Assembly: GCF_008365315.1 (NCBI RefSeq)
Contig: NZ_CP043506.1
Coordinates: 1,408,001-1,472,000, forward strand
Source: Acetobacter vaccinii
Lineage (GTDB): Bacteria > Pseudomonadota > Alphaproteobacteria > Acetobacterales > Acetobacteraceae
Length of the DNA stretch: 64,000 nt
Direction: 5' to 3'
Of the stretch, positions 14,909 through 23,918 are shown in pieces. Made by a program: the position numbers and the translations under genes. Under the pieces are notes generated by a model, which did not search any database, was not told the origin of the DNA, and saw nothing but the letters and a program-made list of their open reading frames with translations. Every line of letters starts with the position of its first letter. Position 1 is the stretch's first letter.

Positions 14909-16954
14909 ATGGCTCCGTCCTCATTCCGATCGCTTTACCATCAGGGGTTTGCCCGTGTTGCGGTCTGCACCGTGCCTGTGGCGCTGGCTGACCCAGCCAC
15001 CAATGCGGGCAGGATAGGCGATGTCGCGGCGCAATGCGGGCGCGACGGCGCGGTGGTGTGTGTGTTCCCCGAACTGGGGCTGTGTGGCTACTCCATAGAA
15101 GACCTTGTCCGGCAGGATGTGCTGCTGGATGCGGTCGAACTGGCGCTGGAAAATCTGGCAGCTGCCACAGCGGAGATGACCCCCATTCTGGTGGTAGGTG
15201 CGCCGCTGCGGCACGGCACGGCGCTGTATAACTGCGCGGTTGTGCTGCACCGGGGGCGTATTGTCGGGGCTGTGCCCAAAAGCTACCTGCCCGGCTACCG
15301 CGAGTTTTACGAATTCCGGCATTTCACCCCCGGCGTTGCCGTGCGGGGGGAAACCCTGACCCTGCGCGGGCGTGACATTCCCTTTGGCGTGGACCTGCTG
15401 TTTGAGGCGCGGGATCTGCCGGGCTTCTGCCTTGGTGTGGAACTGTGCGAGGACCTGTGGGTGCCTGCCCCGCCGTCCACCCAGCAGGCCATGGCGGGGG
15501 CCACGGTGCTGGCCAATCTGTCGGCCAGCGATATTACCGTGGGCAAGGCCGAAACACGGGCCATGCTGTGCCGGTCGCAGTCAGCACGCTGTGTTGCGGC
15601 CTATCTTTACGCCGCCGCCGGTGAGGGCGAATCGACCACCGATCTGGCGTGGGATGGCCAGACAACCATTTTTGAAAACGGCCAGCTTCTGGCCCAGAGC
15701 GAGCGCTTTCCCACAGGGGCCCGCGCTTTGCTGGCCGATATAGACCTGACCCTGCTGCGGCAGGAGCGGCTGAGCATGGGCTCGTTTACCGCCTGCGGGA
15801 AGGCGGCAGGGCAGGATGGCTGGCGCAGGATCAGCCTGAGCCTGAACCCTACCCGGCGTGACATTGGGCTGCTGCGGCCCGTATCCCGCTTTCCGTTTGT
15901 TCCAGCCGACCCGGCCCGGTTGGAGCAGGATTGTTTTGAGGCTTTTTCCATCCAGGTATCGGCCCTGCGGCAGCGGCTGCTGACCTGTGGGGCGCGGGCC
16001 ATGGTCATCGGGGTTTCCGGCGGGCTCGACTCCACACACGCGCTGCTTGTGGCGGTGCGTGCGGCGGATGAGCTGGGCTGGCCGCGCACGGCGGTGCGTG
16101 GCTACACCATGCCCGGTTTTGGCACGACCGAGAAAACACTGGCCAGTGCGGTGGCCCTGATGGAGCGGCTGGGTATTCATGCCCAGACGCTTGATATCCG
16201 CCCCACTGCGCAGGTCATGCTGAAGGAAATGGATCACCCCTTTGCCAGAGGGGAGCCCGTGCATGACATTACCTTTGAGAACGTGCAGGCCGGGCTGCGG
16301 ACGGACTTCCTGTTCCGGCTGGCCAACCAGCATAACGGGATCGTGATCGGCACGGGCGACCTGTCGGAACTCGCGCTAGGCTGGTGCACCTACGGTGTGG
16401 GCGATCAGATGGCCCATTACGGGGTCAACGCGGGTCTGCCCAAGACCCTGATCCAGCATCTTATCCGCTGGTGTATTGCCTCGGGCCATTTCCCCCCGCC
16501 TGTGCGTGAGGTGTTGCAGATCGTGCTGGAGACCGAAATCTCGCCCGAGTTGGTGCCTGCGGGGGAGGGGGGTGGCCAGCGGACGGAGGACATCATCGGC
16601 CCCTACGCCCTGCACGACTTTGCGCTCTACCATATCCTGCGCCATGGCCTGTCACCGTCCCGCGTGGCCTACATGGCCGAGCACGCTTGGCGGGACGCCA
16701 CTGTGGGGGACTGGCCCCCGGGCTTTCTGCCGCAGGACAGAAAAGCCTATACTCTGGCCGAAATCCGGCATTGGCTGGGGGTGTTCCTGCGGCGCTTTTT
16801 TGCGCTCAGCCAGTTCAAGCGTTCGGCCATGCCCAATGCGCCCAAGGTCATGCCCGGTGGTAGCCTGTCCCCCAGGGGGGACTGGCGTGCGCCCTCGGAT
16901 GGTAACGCCCGCCTGTGGCTGGCGGAGCTGGAAAACAGCGTGCCGCAGGACTGA
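14909..16954 (+). CDS. nadE: Glutamine-hydrolysing NAD+ synthetase
   Basis: The enzyme makes NAD+ from deamido-NAD+, ATP and glutamine. The 681-residue protein joins a nitrilase-type glutaminase (catalytic Glu in FPELGLCGY, Lys in VPKSYLPGYREFYE, Cys in GVELCEDLW) to an ATP pyrophosphatase synthetase domain with the P-loop GVSGGLDSTHALL and GTGDLSELALGW. Length equals the large family type found in Mycobacterium. AAGGGA lies 9 bases before the ATG at 14909; the 22 upstream codons in frame are not conserved-looking. The his genes follow after 61 bases. Confidence 0.95.
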   Translation: MAPSSFRSLYHQGFARVAVCTVPVALADPATNAGRIGDVAAQCGRDGAVVCVFPELGLCGYSIEDLVRQDVLLDAVELALENLAAATAEMTPILVVGAPLRHGTALYNCAVVLHRGRIVGAVPKSYLPGYREFYEFRHFTPGVAVRGETLTLRGRDIPFGVDLLFEARDLPGFCLGVELCEDLWVPAPPSTQQAMAGATVLANLSASDITVGKAETRAMLCRSQSARCVAAYLYAAAGEGESTTDLAWDGQTTIFENGQLLAQSERFPTGARALLADIDLTLLRQERLSMGSFTACGKAAGQDGWRRISLSLNPTRRDIGLLRPVSRFPFVPADPARLEQDCFEAFSIQVSALRQRLLTCGARAMVIGVSGGLDSTHALLVAVRAADELGWPRTAVRGYTMPGFGTTEKTLASAVALMERLGIHAQTLDIRPTAQVMLKEMDHPFARGEPVHDITFENVQAGLRTDFLFRLANQHNGIVIGTGDLSELALGWCTYGVGDQMAHYGVNAGLPKTLIQHLIRWCIASGHFPPPVREVLQIVLETEISPELVPAGEGGGQRTEDIIGPYALHDFALYHILRHGLSPSRVAYMAEHAWRDATVGDWPPGFLPQDRKAYTLAEIRHWLGVFLRRFFALSQFKRSAMPNAPKVMPGGSLSPRGDWRAPSDGNARLWLAELENSVPQD

Positions 16955-17015
16955 CACACCCCATGGTGGTGGCCGCAATGGCATTGTCCTGTGTCTTGGG
17001 CTATAAGCTGGCCCC

Positions 17016-17612
17016 ATGACAGTATCACGCCAAGCCACCGTGCAGCGCACGACCAGCGAAACCGATATCGCCATTACCCTCAACCTTGATGGGTCGGGGG
17101 TTGCCCGCAGTGCAACCGGGATCGGCTTTTTCGACCATATGCTGACAGCCCTTGCCAAGCATGCGCTGTTTGACCTGGACGTAAGCGTGCGTGGTGACCT
17201 GCATATTGATGGCCACCATACGGTGGAGGATACAGGCATTGCCCTTGGGCAGGCGCTGCGGCAGGCCTTGGGCGACAAGCGCGGCGTGCGCCGTTTTGGC
17301 CATGCGCTGGTCCCGCTGGACGAAGCATTGTGTGAGGCCGTGGTCGACCTTTCTGGCCGCCCGTTCCTGACCTTTAATGCTACCTTTACCCGCGACCGGA
17401 TCGGGGAGCTGGATACAGAACTGGTGGAGGAGTTTTTTCGTGCCTTTGCCATGTCCGCCATGCTGACCCTGCACCTGAACCAGAAGGCCGGGCACAACTG
17501 CCACCATATTGCCGAAGCCGGGTTCAAGGCTCTGGCCCGCGCCCTGCGCATGGCGGTAGAGGCCGACCCACGGGCTGCGGGGGCCATTCCCTCCACCAAG
17601 GGTGTCCTGTAA
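17016..17612 (+). CDS. hisB: Imidazoleglycerol-phosphate dehydratase
   Basis: HisB catalyses the sixth step of histidine synthesis. The 198-residue monofunctional protein shows both metal-binding histidine clusters, [12 protein letters not shown] near residue 68 and [20 protein letters not shown] near residue 160, plus [12 protein letters not shown]. It opens the his gene run; TATAAG at 16999-17006 could belong to its promoter. hisH follows after 151 bases. Confidence 0.97.
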   Translation: MTVSRQATVQRTTSETDIAITLNLDGSGVARSATGIGFFDHMLTALAKHALFDLDVSVRGDLHIDGHHTVEDTGIALGQALRQALGDKRGVRRFGHALVPLDEALCEAVVDLSGRPFLTFNATFTRDRIGELDTELVEEFFRAFAMSAMLTLHLNQKAGHNCHHIAEAGFKALARALRMAVEADPRAAGAIPSTKGVL

Positions 17613-17763
17613 GGTGCAGCGCGCAATCCGGGCGGGCTAGGCGTTCTCCCCTCTGACGGGGTGGCCCCGCTCCGGGCCGGATCAGTCTTTTACGCTGCTG
17701 TCCCTGCTGTGTTGTGTGGCGGGTTGGCGGTGTTCCACAGTGCAGACCAGCAAGGGGGTTTTT

Positions 17764-18423
17764 GTGGCCCAGCCTCTCTCTATCGCCGTTGTTGACTATG
17801 AAGGCGGCAACCTTGCCTCCGCCGCCCGGGCCGTGGCCCGCGCGGCTGAACTGTCGGGCGTGGCGGCGTCGGTGGTTATTACCAACCAGGCGGCAGCCGT
17901 GCGGCATGCGGACCGTATTATCCTGCCCGGTCAGGGTGCTTTTGCCGACTGTGCACAGGGTCTGGCCGCAACGCCGGGGCTGAAAGACGCCATTATGGAG
18001 GCCACGGCGGCGGGCACGCCGTTTCTGGGCATTTGCGTGGGCATGCAGCTTATGGCCCGGCGCGGGCTGGAACACGGTGTGACAGAGGGCTTTGGCTGGA
18101 TTGAGGGCGATATCATCCCCATGGATGCGCCGGGCCTGCGCCTGCCGCAGATGGGCTGGAACGAGCTTGACCTGCATGCTCCCGCCCACCCGCTGGTGCA
18201 GGGGCTGGGGCCAGCACCGCACGGGTATTTTGTACATTCCTACGCACTCGGCCCGACATCGCCTGATGTGCTGGTGGCGACCACGGACTATGGGGGCAGT
18301 ATTCCGGCCATTGTCTGCCGTGGCAATGTGGCTGGCACACAGTTTCACGTGGAAAAAAGCCAGACGGTGGGCTTGAAGATTCTGGCCAATTTCCTGTCCT
18401 GGCAACCGGAAGAGCGGCTCTGA
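17764..18423 (+). CDS. hisH: Imidazole glycerol phosphate synthase, glutaminase subunit
   Basis: HisH releases ammonia from glutamine for the HisF cyclase. The 219-residue class I amidotransferase carries the nucleophile Cys in GICVGMQLM, the His-Glu pair in FHVEKSQ, and the oxyanion region LPGQGAFADC. The start is GTG at 17764: AAGGGGG lies about 6 bases upstream and the product then begins VAQPLSIAVVDYEGGNL like other HisH. A GTG 16 codons earlier is possible. The stop overlaps the next start by one base. Confidence 0.95.
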   Translation: MAQPLSIAVVDYEGGNLASAARAVARAAELSGVAASVVITNQAAAVRHADRIILPGQGAFADCAQGLAATPGLKDAIMEATAAGTPFLGICVGMQLMARRGLEHGVTEGFGWIEGDIIPMDAPGLRLPQMGWNELDLHAPAHPLVQGLGPAPHGYFVHSYALGPTSPDVLVATTDYGGSIPAIVCRGNVAGTQFHVEKSQTVGLKILANFLSWQPEERL

Positions 18424-18986
18424 TGCCCAAGACCTCGCGCGTTCAGCGTATTCTTGCGCTGGATGAGGACGACCTTCAGGCTTTGTGTGAGGCTGTTGAT
18501 GCCGCCATCCTTGACGGTGGGGGCTTTGACTGGGTCCAGCCGCAGGGGCGGCAGGTGCTGGAGCGGTATTTCCGTGGCCTGCTGCTGGTGCCCGAGCGCA
18601 TGCTGTTTGCCGTGCGCCAGCAGGGGCTTATTGTCGGCTGTGCGCAGCTTGTCCGCGCCCCGCGCAATAACGAGCTCCAGGCCATGTGTGTGACTCTGGC
18701 GCACCTGTTCGTGGCCCCCTATGCGCGTCGCAAGGGGCTGGGGGCGCTCTTGTTGCAGGAAGTGGAAAGTGCCGCCCGCAACATGGGCTTCCGGGTCATG
18801 AATGTGGATGTGGCCGAAAACCGCCATGCCGCCATAGGCCTGTTCCGCCGGGCGGAGTTTCTGCACTGGGGGTCGCACCCGTTTTACGCCCGTACGGCCG
18901 ATGGTATTCTGCCGGGGCTGTATTTTACCAAGAACCTGGACGACACCCCGCCGTTTCGGGCTGACCAGCCCAGAACCCAGCCATAA
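18423..18986 (+). CDS. GNAT family N-acetyltransferase inside the his operon
   Basis: The 187-residue protein has a GNAT fold with the acetyl-CoA binding motif FVAPYARRKGLGALLLQE near residues 98-115 and VDVAENRHAAIGLFRRAEF after it. Its ATG shares one base with the hisH stop (TGATG), so translation is coupled. The substrate is unknown; the position between hisH and hisA suggests co-expression with histidine synthesis but proves no role in it. Other alphaproteobacteria often carry a different small gene here. Confidence 0.85.
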   Translation: MPKTSRVQRILALDEDDLQALCEAVDAAILDGGGFDWVQPQGRQVLERYFRGLLLVPERMLFAVRQQGLIVGCAQLVRAPRNNELQAMCVTLAHLFVAPYARRKGLGALLLQEVESAARNMGFRVMNVDVAENRHAAIGLFRRAEFLHWGSHPFYARTADGILPGLYFTKNLDDTPPFRADQPRTQP

Positions 18987-19001
18987 AGCCGGTTTTACGC
19001 C

Positions 19002-19757
19002 ATGACGATTCCTTCGCGCTCCCTGACCCTCTATCCCGCAATCGACCTTAAGGACGGTGCCTGCGTGCGCCTGCGCCGGGGCGAAATGGACGATGCCACC
19101 GTCTATTCCGACAACCCCGGTGCCCAGGCCAAGGCCTGGCAGGACGCCGGGTTCCGCTGGCTGCATGTGGTGGACCTGAACGGCGCTTTCGCGGGCCAGT
19201 CCGAGAATGCTCAGGCCGTGCGCGCTATTGTCGAGGCAGCAGATGTGCCCGTGCAGCTTGGCGGTGGCCTGCGCGACATGCAGGGTATTGCGGCTTGGCT
19301 GGAGGCGGGCATTACCCGCGTCATTCTGGGCTCTGTCGCGGTCAAGAACCCCGCCCTTGTGCGTGAGGTCTGCCGTGCCTTCCCCGGCCGGGTTGTCGCC
19401 GGGATCGACGCCCGCTCTGGCCTGGTGGCGACAGAAGGCTGGGCCGAGGTCTCGGACATGCAGGCAACCGACCTTGCCCTGCGGATGCAGGACGCAGGGG
19501 TTGCGGCCATTATCTTTACCGAAATCAGCCGCGACGGCATGCTCGAGGGGCTGGATATTGACCAGACAGTGGCACTGGCCAATGCGGTGTCGGTGCCGGT
19601 TATTGCCAGCGGTGGCGTGGGCGGGGTGGAGCATCTGGCCGCCCTGCGTGACGCCGCCCGCGATGCACCGGGGATCGAAGGAGTGATTGTCGGCCGGGCG
19701 CTGTATGATGGCCGTGTCTCCCCGGCGGAAGCCTTGCGGGTGTTAAGCTCATGCTGA
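19002..19757 (+). CDS. hisA: ProFAR isomerase
   Basis: HisA isomerises ProFAR to PRFAR. The 251-residue TIM barrel shows the catalytic Asp in [14 protein letters not shown] and the second in AGIDARSG, with phosphate-binding QLGGGLRD and [10 protein letters not shown]. The start ATG is preceded at a short distance by AAAGCCGG. The stop codon lies beyond the hisF start, giving a 7-base overlap. Confidence 0.97.
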   Translation: MTIPSRSLTLYPAIDLKDGACVRLRRGEMDDATVYSDNPGAQAKAWQDAGFRWLHVVDLNGAFAGQSENAQAVRAIVEAADVPVQLGGGLRDMQGIAAWLEAGITRVILGSVAVKNPALVREVCRAFPGRVVAGIDARSGLVATEGWAEVSDMQATDLALRMQDAGVAAIIFTEISRDGMLEGLDIDQTVALANAVSVPVIASGGVGGVEHLAALRDAARDAPGIEGVIVGRALYDGRVSPAEALRVLSSC

Positions 19758-20530
19758 AGCTGCGGGTTATCCCCTGTCTGGATGTCAAGAACGGGCGGGT
19801 TGTCAAAGGGGTCAACTTTGTCTCTCTGCGGGATGCGGGCGACCCGGTGGAACAGGCTGCGGTGTATGACGCCGCAGGCGCGGACGAGCTGACCTTTCTG
19901 GACATCACCGCCAGTAATGAAAACCGCGATACCATTCTGGATGTGGTCAGCCGCACGGCCGAGCGTATTTTCCTGCCGCTGACAGTGGGCGGGGGCGTGC
20001 GCACGACGGATGACATGCGCCGCCTGCTGCTGGCCGGGGCTGACAAATGCGCCATGAACTCGGCTGCCGTCTCCCGCCCCGAACTGGTGAATGAGGCCGC
20101 CCGTAAATTTGGCAGCCAGTGTGTGGTTGTGGCGGTGGACGTGCGACAGGCCGCCCCAGGCCGGTGGGAGGTGTATACTCACGGTGGCCGCACAGCCACC
20201 GGGCGTGATGCGCTGGACTGGTGCCGGGAAGTAGCCGAGCGGGGCGCGGGGGAAATCCTGCTGACCTCCATGGACCGTGACGGCACCGGCTCCGGGTTTG
20301 ACCTGGGGCTGCTGCGCTCGGTTACGGCGGCGGTGCGCCTGCCCGTTGTGGCCTCGGGCGGTGTTGGCGCGCTTGAACATTTTGTGGAAGGGGCCGCCGC
20401 CGGGGCCAGTGGCCTGCTGGCGGCCAGTGTCTTCCACTTTGGCCAGTTTTCCATTCCGCAGGTCAAGGCGGCGCTGGCCGATGCTGGCTTGCCTGTACGG
20501 CCCTCTCCCGCTCCCTTTCAGGTTGGTTGA
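19751..20530 (+). CDS. hisF: Imidazole glycerol phosphate synthase, cyclase subunit
   Basis: HisF closes the imidazole ring using ammonia channelled from HisH, releasing AICAR. The 259-residue barrel begins [20 protein letters not shown] with the catalytic Asp and has the second Asp in [13 protein letters not shown]. It overlaps hisA by 7 bases and hisE by 1 base, so the three are translated in concert. Confidence 0.97.
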   Translation: MLKLRVIPCLDVKNGRVVKGVNFVSLRDAGDPVEQAAVYDAAGADELTFLDITASNENRDTILDVVSRTAERIFLPLTVGGGVRTTDDMRRLLLAGADKCAMNSAAVSRPELVNEAARKFGSQCVVVAVDVRQAAPGRWEVYTHGGRTATGRDALDWCREVAERGAGEILLTSMDRDGTGSGFDLGLLRSVTAAVRLPVVASGGVGALEHFVEGAAAGASGLLAASVFHFGQFSIPQVKAALADAGLPVRPSPAPFQVG

Positions 20531-20979
20531 TGTCCATGATCAAGAAAGTCCCCTCCAAGGCTCCCAAATCCCGCAAGGGCAAGGCCACGCAGGACACGCC
20601 CGAACGGGCCACCGTGGCCGAGGCCGCAGCCATGGCGGCTGACAGCAGCGTGCTGGAACGGCTGTATGAGGTCGTGCAAAGCCGTAAGGGAACCGACCCG
20701 ACTGTCAGCCATTCTGCCCGCCTGCTGTCACGCGGGACATCCAAGATCGCCCAGAAGTTTGGCGAAGAAGCGGTGGAATGCCTGATCGAGGCCGTGGCAG
20801 GCCGCCGCACCCTGCTGGTGGGGGAAAGTGCCGACGTGCTTTACCACCTGATCGTCCTGTGGGTAGATGCGGGGATCACGCCTGAGGATGTCTGGGCCGA
20901 ACTGCGCCGCCGTGAAGGCACAAGCGGTATTGCCGAAAAGGCATCCCGGCCCCGCCCGGCAGACAGCGAGAAAGTGTGA
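20530..20979 (+). CDS. hisE: Phosphoribosyl-ATP pyrophosphatase
   Basis: HisE hydrolyses PR-ATP to PR-AMP, the second step of the pathway. The 149-residue protein has the MazG-like metal-binding helices [17 protein letters not shown] and [14 protein letters not shown]. About 40 residues rich in Lys and Ala precede the domain, making it longer than the usual form of about 110. The ATG shares its A with the hisF TGA. HisI, the next enzyme, is not fused and not in the window. Confidence 0.93.
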   Translation: MSMIKKVPSKAPKSRKGKATQDTPERATVAEAAAMAADSSVLERLYEVVQSRKGTDPTVSHSARLLSRGTSKIAQKFGEEAVECLIEAVAGRRTLLVGESADVLYHLIVLWVDAGITPEDVWAELRRREGTSGIAEKASRPRPADSEKV

Positions 20980-20984
20980 ACGCC

Positions 20985-21359
20985 ATGGTTGTGAACGGAA
21001 AAGGCCCCTACGACTCGCAGAACATTTTTGCCAAGATTCTGCGTGGCGAAATTCCCTGCGCCAAGGTTTTTGAAAACGACTGGGTGCTGGCGTTTAACGA
21101 CATCGCCCCCAAAGCCCCTGTGCATGTGCTGATTATTCCGCGCAATGCGTACGTGTCCTTCATGGACTTCAGCAGCACCGCCCCGGCGGAGGAAATTGCT
21201 GGCGTTATGCAGGCCGCGGGGGAAGTGGCCCGCCACATGGGGCTGGAAGAAAACGGCTACCGGCTGATTACCAACGCCGGGCGCGACAGCGGGCAGGAAG
21301 TCCCGCACTTTCACCTGCATCTACTGGGCGGCAAGGCGCTTCCGGCCTTCCCGATCTGA
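20985..21359 (+). CDS. HIT family nucleotide hydrolase (HinT-like)
   Basis: The 124-residue histidine triad protein has the active-site motif HFHLHLLGG near its C-terminus and APVHVLIIPR in the middle. HinT-type proteins hydrolyse adenosine phosphoramidates and acyl-adenylates. Location directly after hisE is a long-conserved alphaproteobacterial arrangement. The start may be ATG 20985 or GTG 20976, the latter overlapping the hisE stop. A nested hairpin follows, so this may be the operon end. Confidence 0.9.
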   Translation: MVVNGKGPYDSQNIFAKILRGEIPCAKVFENDWVLAFNDIAPKAPVHVLIIPRNAYVSFMDFSSTAPAEEIAGVMQAAGEVARHMGLEENGYRLITNAGRDSGQEVPHFHLHLLGGKALPAFPI

Positions 21360-21366
21360 ACACAAC

Positions 21367-21398
21367 GGCAGGCGGGCAGGGCTTGCCCCAAGCCTGCC
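21367..21398 (+). terminator. Nested hairpin at the end of the his run
   Basis: GGCAGGC (21367-21373) pairs with GCCTGCC (21392-21398), and inside it GGGCA (21374-21378) pairs with TGCCC (21384-21388). It begins 8 bases after the HIT stop. The T run is missing. Confidence 0.45.
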
Positions 21399-21421
21399 AG
21401 CCCTTGGGGGAATACTCTGTC

Positions 21422-22012
21422 ATGAACGCCATGGACCAGCTTCTTTCCCGCGTTTCTACCGACCGCCTGCACGAGCCAGCCCCTACGGCTGCCCAGCTTG
21501 AGCAATGCGTGGCCGCAGCCCTGCGTGCGCCTGACCACGGCTACCTGCGGCCTTGGCGCTATGGCGTGGTCACGGGTGAGGCCCGCGCCCAGTTGGCCGA
21601 GCGTGTGGTGGCCAGCCTGCTGCGGGTGGACCCGGCAGCCCCCCAGGCTGCGCAGGACAAGCGGCGGCAGCGTTTTTCTACCATGCCCATGACCCTTGTG
21701 CTGGGCATGCGCCTGCGGCCTGACCACAAGATTCCGGTGTGGGAGCAGGAAATGACGGTCGCCGCCGGGGTCATGAACCTGCTGAACGCCCTGCACGCTC
21801 AGGGCTTTGGGGCCATCTGGGTGTCAGGCCCCCCGGCGCAGGACCCCGTTCTGGCTGCCGAACTGGGCTTTGCCGCCCCTGACAGGCTGGCCGGTTTTGT
21901 GTTTGTGGGCACGCCGGAAACACCGCTGCCTGCCCACCCCCGGCCCGATGCCACCTCGGTCATGGCCGACTGGCAGGGGGGGCCGCTGTCCTTTGCGGCA
22001 GATAGGGGGTAA
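21422..22012 (+). CDS. Nitroreductase family protein (YdjA-like)
   Basis: The 196-residue product has the compact YdjA form of the FMN-dependent nitroreductase family: RAPDHGYLRPWRYGVV near residue 38 for FMN binding, and GFGAIWVSGPPAQDPVL near residue 135. Such enzymes reduce nitro compounds or quinones with NAD(P)H; the natural substrate is unknown. GGGGGA lies upstream of the ATG at 21422. The monooxygenase gene starts 7 bases after the stop, so the two are probably cotranscribed. Confidence 0.9.
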   Translation: MNAMDQLLSRVSTDRLHEPAPTAAQLEQCVAAALRAPDHGYLRPWRYGVVTGEARAQLAERVVASLLRVDPAAPQAAQDKRRQRFSTMPMTLVLGMRLRPDHKIPVWEQEMTVAAGVMNLLNALHAQGFGAIWVSGPPAQDPVLAAELGFAAPDRLAGFVFVGTPETPLPAHPRPDATSVMADWQGGPLSFAADRG

Positions 22013-22019
22013 GGCAGCC

Positions 22020-23216
22020 ATGACAGCAGTAACGCATGCAGATGTCGCCATTATCGGGGGTGGGCCTGTAGGCCTGTCCACAGCGCTGCTGATGGCGCGT
22101 GCTGGCCTGCGTGTCAGCGTGCTGGAACGGGCCGAGCAGAGGAATTGGGAAGAACCCGGTTTTGACGGGCGTGAAATTGCGCTCACCCACCACTCTGTCC
22201 GCATCCTGCAAGACGCGGGCGCGTGGGATTTCATACCCCCCGTGGCCATATGCCCGTTGAAGGAAGCACGGATTGAAACCGGCAGTTTCCGCCATCCTCT
22301 GCGGTTTGATACGCAGGGGCATGGGGTGGAGGCTCTGGGCTGGCTGGTTTCCAACAGTCTTATCCGGCGCGCCCTGTTTGCGGCTGCCAGCGTGCAGGAC
22401 GGCATAACCCTGCTGCCGCGCACGGAGGTCAGCACCATCCGTCAGGGGCAGGATTACGCGGCGGTGCATCACTCCGGCGGCCAGTTGCATGCCCGGCTGG
22501 TTGTAGCAGCGGATGGCCGGTTTTCGCCCACGCGGCGCAGGGCGGGTATTGGGGCCATTGTCCATGACTTTGGCAGGACCATGCTGGTCTGCCGCATGGC
22601 CCATGAGTCCCACCACCATAACGTCGCGCTGCAATGGTTTGACGAGGGCCAGACTATTGCGCTGCTGCCGGTCAACGGCATGGCGTCGTCCCTGGTGCTG
22701 ACGTTGCCGGATGCGCAAATCCGCGAGATGCTGGCCATGCCGCGTGATGCCTTTAATGCCGAAGTCACCCGCCGTGTGGGGGGCAGGCTGGGGGCAATGC
22801 GCCTTGTCAGCACCCGGCATGCCTATCCGCTCAAGGGCGTGTATGCGCACCGCTTTACAGCGCGCCGCATGGCGCTGGTGGGGGATGCTGCGGTGGGTAT
22901 GCACCCCATTACGGCGCATGGTTTTAACCTTGGCCTTAAAGGGCAGGAAACCCTTGTGCAGTCCGTTGTTGCCGCTATGGCCCGTGGGGGAGATGCGGGT
23001 GATGCCTCCGGCCTGCGCCGTTTTGAGCGCCAGCACCGCTTGGCTACAGCCCCGTTGTTTGCGGGTACGAATGGCATTGCAACACTGTACACACATGATG
23101 GCCCGCCTTTCCGCCAGATGCGGCAGGCCTGCCTGCGGCTGGCAGATGGTTTCAGCCCGTTCAAAAAAGCTGTGACAGCCCTTCTGATGGACCGTCAGCC
23201 TACACCGTCGGTCTGA
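22020..23216 (+). CDS. UbiH/UbiF/Coq6 family FAD-dependent monooxygenase
   Basis: The 398-residue flavoprotein has the FAD dinucleotide motif ADVAIIGGGPVGLSTALLMARAG and the second FAD motif ALVGDAAVGMHPITAHGFNLGLKG. The last stretch is characteristic of ubiquinone ring hydroxylases, so hydroxylation in ubiquinone synthesis is likely. That would suit a bacterium whose dehydrogenases feed ubiquinone. Which ring position it hydroxylates cannot be told. The ATG at 22020 has AAGG 6 bases upstream. The 3-prime end overlaps the convergent DUF4186 gene by 22 bases. Confidence 0.9.
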   Translation: MTAVTHADVAIIGGGPVGLSTALLMARAGLRVSVLERAEQRNWEEPGFDGREIALTHHSVRILQDAGAWDFIPPVAICPLKEARIETGSFRHPLRFDTQGHGVEALGWLVSNSLIRRALFAAASVQDGITLLPRTEVSTIRQGQDYAAVHHSGGQLHARLVVAADGRFSPTRRRAGIGAIVHDFGRTMLVCRMAHESHHHNVALQWFDEGQTIALLPVNGMASSLVLTLPDAQIREMLAMPRDAFNAEVTRRVGGRLGAMRLVSTRHAYPLKGVYAHRFTARRMALVGDAAVGMHPITAHGFNLGLKGQETLVQSVVAAMARGGDAGDASGLRRFERQHRLATAPLFAGTNGIATLYTHDGPPFRQMRQACLRLADGFSPFKKAVTALLMDRQPTPSV

Positions 23217-23635
23217 ACTGGCGGCGTGGTGGCACTGGCATGGAGTTCGCGCTCCAGCCAGACGGCCAGCACCGCCAGCACATACTGCTGCTGGGTCTCG
23301 GTCAGGGCCGTGCCTTTGCTCATGCTGTGCCATTTTTCCAGACACGAGCGGCAGCAGGTGCCGGTGGCATGCTGGGCCACAAAAACCGGGTGGCCTTTCC
23401 AGGGTGTCTGTCGGCCATCGCGCGTAGGGGCTGCGGGGGCCAGACGGCGGTTAATAAAGCCCCGCCCATGCTCCAGCACGGCTGGCAGGCCCTTGTCGCG
23501 CAGATAGGCCATGTCCTGTGCATTGAGATGAAAGCGGCTGCGAAAGGCTGATCGGCTCAGTTTTTGCCAAAGCGCGTCAGCAATATCAGCCTTGGGCAGC
23601 GGCTGCGGGAACAGGTCACCCTGAGTCGTGGTCAT
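23195..23635 (-). CDS. DUF4186 family protein
   Basis: The 146-residue protein carries the DUF4186 core: RSRFHLNAQDMAYLRDKG, RRLAPA, GRQTPWKGHPVFVAQHATGT and CCRSCLEKWHSMSKG. The Cys-Cys-x-x-Cys and His residues look like a metal site. Function is unknown in the family. The ATG at 23635 gives the usual length. It converges with the monooxygenase gene and overlaps its end by 22 bases. The 283 bases to the next gene (23636-23918) show nothing recognisable. Confidence 0.85.
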   Translation of the reverse strand: MTTTQGDLFPQPLPKADIADALWQKLSRSAFRSRFHLNAQDMAYLRDKGLPAVLEHGRGFINRRLAPAAPTRDGRQTPWKGHPVFVAQHATGTCCRSCLEKWHSMSKGTALTETQQQYVLAVLAVWLERELHASATTPPVQTDGVG

Positions 23636-23918
23636 GCCCGTACTATGGCCCTCTGGCAGGTTTTTTCCACCCCGCAGGGGGCATGGATGGTGTGCTCCCC
23701 ACAAGCCTTGCAGCCGGACAGTGTGTGGCAGGAGGTGGGGCCTATAGGGCCATAGTCGTGCAGCGCCGCCCCAATGCGTGAGTAGCTTTTGGCGGGGTGG
23801 CGCTTGCCGGATTAGCGGCGACTATTGTTTGCAATGGTCATTGTCGCACGCACCGCACCTGCCAACTGGGGGGAGAAACCTCTCCCCCCACGGCCCTTGG
23901 TGTTTAGACGGCGGCAGA

